From JBNKFV01 sp050289485 (GTDB lineage: Bacteria; Pseudomonadota; Gammaproteobacteria; Pseudomonadales; Cellvibrionaceae): 64,000 bases of DNA. Under the pieces are notes generated by a model that was not told where the DNA came from, did no database searches, and saw only the letters and a list, made by a program, of their open reading frames with translations. Of the stretch, positions 60,237 to 64,000 are shown piece after piece (position 1 is the first letter of the stretch; each line of letters starts with the position of its first letter). The DNA lies in NCBI GenBank assembly GCA_050289485.1, contig JBNKFV010000009.1, forward strand, positions 434,001-498,000. Direction: 5' to 3'. The position numbers were made by a program, and so were the translations under genes.

Positions 60237-61805
60237 GTGCGGTCTATTGACTATTTTGATCGCGGGCACGATCTTAACCCAAGTCGTACCTGTATCATTG
60301 ATGGTGAAAAATCACTTTCGTTTACCGAGGTGAAAACGCTTACTGAGCGCTGTGCCGAAGCCATGTATGCCAATGGCTTTGAAAATCAAAACAATGTAGC
60401 ACTTTATTCACCTAATAGTGGTGACGTGATGATTGCGTTGCTATCTATTTGGCGTGCCAATGGCAAGTGGATTCCGGTTAACACCCGCAATGCGATTGAT
60501 GCCAATGCGCAATATCTCGATTATGTAAGGTGCGAGTGGCTTTTTTATCACTCATCATTGCGCGACGATGTGCTGCAGTTGAAAGCTCGCGTCACAACAT
60601 TAAAACATTTTGTCTGTCTGGATCAGCCGTTAGATGGTGATCCCTCGCTGCAGCAGTTTTTGCATCATTATGATGGCAAAGGCTGCATCGATTTTGGGGA
60701 CCCTTTTGGTTGCCTTGATGACAAAGTGGGTATTTTTCCCACTGGTGGTACAACCGGCCCATCGAAAGGGGTGAACGTAACCAACCTGGGTTGGGGTACT
60801 ATGATTGAAACCTCAGCCATGGCACTTGGGGGCGCTACCGATAACCCGGTAACGCTGGTTTCAGCACCGATAACCCACGCCGCAGGCCCTATTAGTTTGG
60901 CTACCTTATCACTGGGTGCTACCCAGGTAATCTTGCCAGGGTTCAATGCAGAAAAAGTTTTACAGACGATTGCCAGGCATCAGGTAACGCATATGTATCT
61001 GCCGCCAACAGCACTGTATGGTCTACTCGGATCGCCAGAGTTGCATCAACATGATGTCTCGTCGTTACGTTACTTTGTGCTGGTAGGCTCACCGGTTTCA
61101 CCTGAAAAATTACGCCAGGCCGTTGAGATATTCGGCCCGTGCATGTGCCAGTGTTATGGACAGGTAGAATGCCCGATGATTGTGACGTGGTTGCCACCCG
61201 AGGTGGTTGCAAAGGCCGCTGCGGGTGATCACCCCGAGCGACTGGCCAGCTGTGGTAGGCCGACTAACTCGGTTAGGGTTGGCATTATGGCGCCAGATGG
61301 CAACTTGCTGCCCAATGGTGAGCCTGGCGAAATCGTGGTGCGCGGTGCATTAGTGTCACATAGCTACTTCGAAAAACCGGAAGCCACTCAAGAGATTCGT
61401 ACTTACGGTTGGCACCACACCGGCGACGTAGGTTATCGCGATGAAGCGGGCTATATTTATATTGTTGATCGTTTGAAAGACATGATTATCACCGGTGGCT
61501 TTAACGTATTCAGTGCCGAGGTTGAAGCTGCCGTCACCGAGTTGGCGGCAGTGCGTGAGTGTGCTGTTATTGGTTTGCCGCATGAAAAATGGGGTGAGTC
61601 GGTACATGCAGTGGTAGTGGCAGAGAGCATCAGCGAAGAAGACATTATTCGTTATGCAAAAGAGCGCTTGGGTGGCGTTAAGGCGCCTAAGTCGGTTTCA
61701 TTTATTGATCATATTCCACGTACTGCAGCAGGTAAGCAAGATAAAAAAGCATTGCGGGCGCAGTATTGGAAAAAGGGCGAAAACGTCAATCGCATGGTTA
61801 ACTGA
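60237..61805 (+). CDS. Acyl-CoA synthetase (AMP-forming)
   Basis: 522 residues from GTG 60237. ANL-family motifs: FPTGGTTGPSKGV (phosphate loop), YGQVECP in place of YGxTE, GWHHTGDVGYRDEAGYIYIVDRLKDMIITGGFNVFSAEVE, and the catalytic Lys in TAAGKQDKKAL. It makes an acyl-AMP, then an acyl-CoA. Substrate not evident. Tight coupling to the GST genes and to a following PQQ dehydrogenase suggests activation of an acid produced by oxidation of an alcohol. Confidence 0.88.
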   Translation: MRSIDYFDRGHDLNPSRTCIIDGEKSLSFTEVKTLTERCAEAMYANGFENQNNVALYSPNSGDVMIALLSIWRANGKWIPVNTRNAIDANAQYLDYVRCEWLFYHSSLRDDVLQLKARVTTLKHFVCLDQPLDGDPSLQQFLHHYDGKGCIDFGDPFGCLDDKVGIFPTGGTTGPSKGVNVTNLGWGTMIETSAMALGGATDNPVTLVSAPITHAAGPISLATLSLGATQVILPGFNAEKVLQTIARHQVTHMYLPPTALYGLLGSPELHQHDVSSLRYFVLVGSPVSPEKLRQAVEIFGPCMCQCYGQVECPMIVTWLPPEVVAKAAAGDHPERLASCGRPTNSVRVGIMAPDGNLLPNGEPGEIVVRGALVSHSYFEKPEATQEIRTYGWHHTGDVGYRDEAGYIYIVDRLKDMIITGGFNVFSAEVEAAVTELAAVRECAVIGLPHEKWGESVHAVVVAESISEEDIIRYAKERLGGVKAPKSVSFIDHIPRTAAGKQDKKALRAQYWKKGENVNRMVN

Positions 61806-61975
61806 TGCGTTGCCAGCCAGGCTGTTAACCTCGTCATAATAGAGGTGGGGTTACCGTCTGGTAATGAGTGTGCACAATAGTACACAGCTACACAGTAGCT
61901 ACCGGTTACAAAATAATAATATAGCTCGAAAACAAGGTCGTAGTGCTACGCGACCCAATGCCGGAGTAATGAATA

Positions 61976-64000
61976 ATGATAAGAAAAATTTCTCTCGCAG
62001 CCTGTGTGGTTATGGTGGCTGCCTGTGCCGACAATGAACAGTCTGTAACGCCACCGTTAAGTGAAGCGGATGCAGCTTCTTCTACCTCAGTGGTTGTTAG
62101 CACATCAATTGACCAATCAGCGCTCGTCAATGCAGTTGGCAATGAGTCGGAATGGCTAACGTACAACCGCACTTACAAAGGGCAGCGCTTTAGTCCCAAT
62201 CAGCAAATTAATACCAACAATGTTGGCCAGTTGGGTTTGGCATGGTATGCGGATATGGATACTAGCCGCGGGCAGGAGGCAACCCCCTTAGTGATTGATG
62301 GTGGCCTGTACACCACCACGGCCTGGTCAAAGGTGAAAGCCTACAATGCCAGAAACGGTGAGTTGCTGTGGGAGTACGACCCTGAAGTACCTGGAGAGAC
62401 TGGGGTAAAAGGCTGTTGCGATGTGGTTAACCGTGGGCTGGCAGCCTGGGGCGAAAAATTATTTTTAGGTACGTTTGATGGCCGTTTGGTGGCTTTGGAT
62501 CGTGCCACCGGCAAGCCGGACTGGATTGTCGATACCAAAGAAGGGGGTTGGCCCTATACTATCACCGGCGCCCCGCTGGTGGTGAATGGCAAAGTGATTA
62601 TTGGCAATGGTGGTGCCGAATTCGGGGTACGGGGATTTGTGTCGGCGTACGATGCCGAAACCGGTGAAATGCTGTGGCGCTTTTACACCGTGCCAGATAA
62701 TCCCGCCAATGGCCCACAACCAGAGTATCTTGAAGAAGCTGCCAAAACCTGGAACGGGGAATGGTGGAAACTCGGCGGTGGCGGCACCGTTTGGGATTCT
62801 GTCGCCTACGACCCAGAGTTGGATTTACTCTACATCGGTGTGGGTAATGGTTCGCCCTGGAATCAGGCTATTCGTTCACCGGGTGGCGGCGACAATTTAT
62901 ACCTTTCGTCTATTGTGGCTATTCGCCCAAATACTGGCGAATACGTGTGGCACTTTCAAACGACCCCAGGCGAAACCTGGGATTACACTGCCACGCAGCA
63001 CATTATGTTGGCCGATCTCACTATCAATGGTGAGCTGCGTAAAGTGCTGATGCAGGCGCCCAAGAATGGCTTTTTCTATGTGCTGGATCGAGCAACGGGT
63101 GAATTTATTTCGGCAAATAATTACGCCCCAATGAACTGGGCCAGCGGTGTCGACGAAAACGGCCGCCCGCTAGAGCTACTGGATGCACGTTACGATAAAA
63201 CCGGTAAGCCTGTTATCGTGACACCAGGTGCCTCAGGCGCCCATAGCTGGCACCCCATGGCGTTCCATCCAGATGAAGGGCTGGTTTATATTCCAGCGAT
63301 TATTTCTGCGCTGCCTTACGTGCCCGCGACGGATGGGTTCAAGGCGACCATTCAAGGGTTTAATACCGGCGTTGATTTCGGCGCTGCTGCCATGCCCGCC
63401 GATAACGCCGTTCGCAAAGCGGCCCAAGAGGCAACCAACGGCGCATTAATCGCGTGGGATCCAGTAACGCAGCAAGAGCGTTGGCGAGTTGATTACCCCA
63501 CACCGGGTAACGGTGGAGTATTGGCAACGGCTGGTGGGTTAGTATTTGAAGGCACAGCGGCTACCGATTTTGTTGCCTATTCTGCCAAAGACGGCAGCAA
63601 GCTGTGGTCTTTTCCAGCGCAAACCGGGGTAGTTGCTGCACCTATTTCATACATCCTCGATGGCGAGCAATACATTGCTGTGATGGCAGGCTGGGGTGGC
63701 ATTTGGGCGCTGGCCCCAGGTGGGTATCTCTCTGAAGAAGCGGGCCCGGTGCGTAACGTTAGTCGCTTGTTGGTGTTTAAACTCAAAGGCAGTGCCAAGC
63801 TGCCACCTGCACCCTCAGTAAACGATCTGCCACTCAATCCCCCACCGGTTACCGCCGATAAAGAAACCCTGGCAGAGGGTAGAGCGCTGTTTGGCAGTTA
63901 TTGTGCGATTTGTCATGGTGATGCTGCAGTAGGTGGTGGTCTACTGCCCGATCTGCGTCGTTCGCCTATGGCGCTCACCGCGGAAAGTTGGAAAACGGTA
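61976..64000 (+). CDS. PQQ- and heme c-dependent (quinohemoprotein) alcohol dehydrogenase, 3' end outside window
   Basis: Open from ATG 61976 (GGAG at 61963-61966) to the window end, 675 codons. Signal peptide with a lipobox-like VAAC (Cys17), so it is probably an outer-membrane-anchored lipoprotein. PQQ beta-propeller with EWLTYNRTYKGQRFSPNQQI, adjacent Cys147-Cys148 (vicinal disulfide of PQQ dehydrogenases) and repeated W motifs. A cytochrome c domain starts near 625, with CAICH (Cys643, Cys646, His647). Type II quinohemoprotein family; oxidises alcohols or aldehydes and passes electrons to the respiratory chain. About 25-50 residues are missing. Confidence 0.9.
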   Translation, partial: MIRKISLAACVVMVAACADNEQSVTPPLSEADAASSTSVVVSTSIDQSALVNAVGNESEWLTYNRTYKGQRFSPNQQINTNNVGQLGLAWYADMDTSRGQEATPLVIDGGLYTTTAWSKVKAYNARNGELLWEYDPEVPGETGVKGCCDVVNRGLAAWGEKLFLGTFDGRLVALDRATGKPDWIVDTKEGGWPYTITGAPLVVNGKVIIGNGGAEFGVRGFVSAYDAETGEMLWRFYTVPDNPANGPQPEYLEEAAKTWNGEWWKLGGGGTVWDSVAYDPELDLLYIGVGNGSPWNQAIRSPGGGDNLYLSSIVAIRPNTGEYVWHFQTTPGETWDYTATQHIMLADLTINGELRKVLMQAPKNGFFYVLDRATGEFISANNYAPMNWASGVDENGRPLELLDARYDKTGKPVIVTPGASGAHSWHPMAFHPDEGLVYIPAIISALPYVPATDGFKATIQGFNTGVDFGAAAMPADNAVRKAAQEATNGALIAWDPVTQQERWRVDYPTPGNGGVLATAGGLVFEGTAATDFVAYSAKDGSKLWSFPAQTGVVAAPISYILDGEQYIAVMAGWGGIWALAPGGYLSEEAGPVRNVSRLLVFKLKGSAKLPPAPSVNDLPLNPPPVTADKETLAEGRALFGSYCAICHGDAAVGGGLLPDLRRSPMALTAESWKTV

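Noticed and set aside
1..64000. CRISPR array, rRNA, insertion sequence, prophage or replication origin
   Set aside because: No regularly spaced repeats, rRNA sequence, transposase, integrase or phage structural gene was seen anywhere in the window.

Overview
The window looks like chromosomal DNA of a free-living, probably marine, gammaproteobacterium. The evidence is gene order: secDF, suhB-trmJ-iscRSUA-hscBA-fdx-iscX-ndk-rlmN-pilW-rodZ-ispG-hisS-yfgM-bamB-der and fxsA-groESL are all arranged as in gammaproteobacteria, and IscR, IscS, IscU and IspG key residues fall at the E. coli positions. A member of the Cellvibrionales or a neighbouring order would fit, but that is inference; there is no rRNA in the window, and I saw no tRNA and no CRISPR array.

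Layout. 1-3.8 kb: end of secD, secF, then an orphan PAS-PAS hybrid histidine kinase. 3.8-20.1 kb: suhB (minus) and a long housekeeping run that builds Fe-S clusters (isc operon, with two IscR sites on its promoter and a terminator between iscA and hscB), followed by ndk, rlmN, pilW, rodZ, ispG, hisS, yfgM and bamB. 20.1-25.5 kb: a catabolic block between bamB and der, made of an HMG-CoA lyase, a CitMHS-family carboxylate transporter, a family III CoA-transferase and a divergent LysR regulator. It reads as uptake, CoA activation and cleavage of a branched dicarboxylate. 25.5-34.5 kb: der, a hypothetical gene, a DUF481 outer-membrane protein, fxsA, groESL, sodB, an EamA transporter, a coiled-coil membrane protein and a Lar-like zinc ribbon. 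34.9-48.7 kb: class I fumarase, a periplasmic cupin, sbcB, pyrB, an EF-hand protein, a SYLF protein, DUF3549, a kynureninase-like PLP enzyme, a PlsC-like acyltransferase, dinG, a short solitary flagellin and a YbaK-type deacylase.

48.8-56 kb: a thiamin operon (thiC-thiO-thiG-thiDE-thiS-thiF) behind a TPP riboswitch. Its ThiD and ThiE are fused, and its ThiF-like protein carries a rhodanese domain and lacks the usual zinc cysteines. 56-58.7 kb: a lone Na/Pi-cotransporter-family gene bracketed by two inverted copies of a structured repeat of about 170 bp, plus two copies of one promoter module. 58.7-64 kb: two GST-fold proteins, an acyl-CoA synthetase and a PQQ/cytochrome c dehydrogenase that runs off the window, probably an oxidative catabolic cluster.

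The least explained parts are the 56-58.7 kb intergenic structures (covarying inverted repeats, twin promoters, an orphan terminator that may end a non-coding RNA), the bamB-der catabolic insertion with its repeated operator, and the GST/PQQ cluster.
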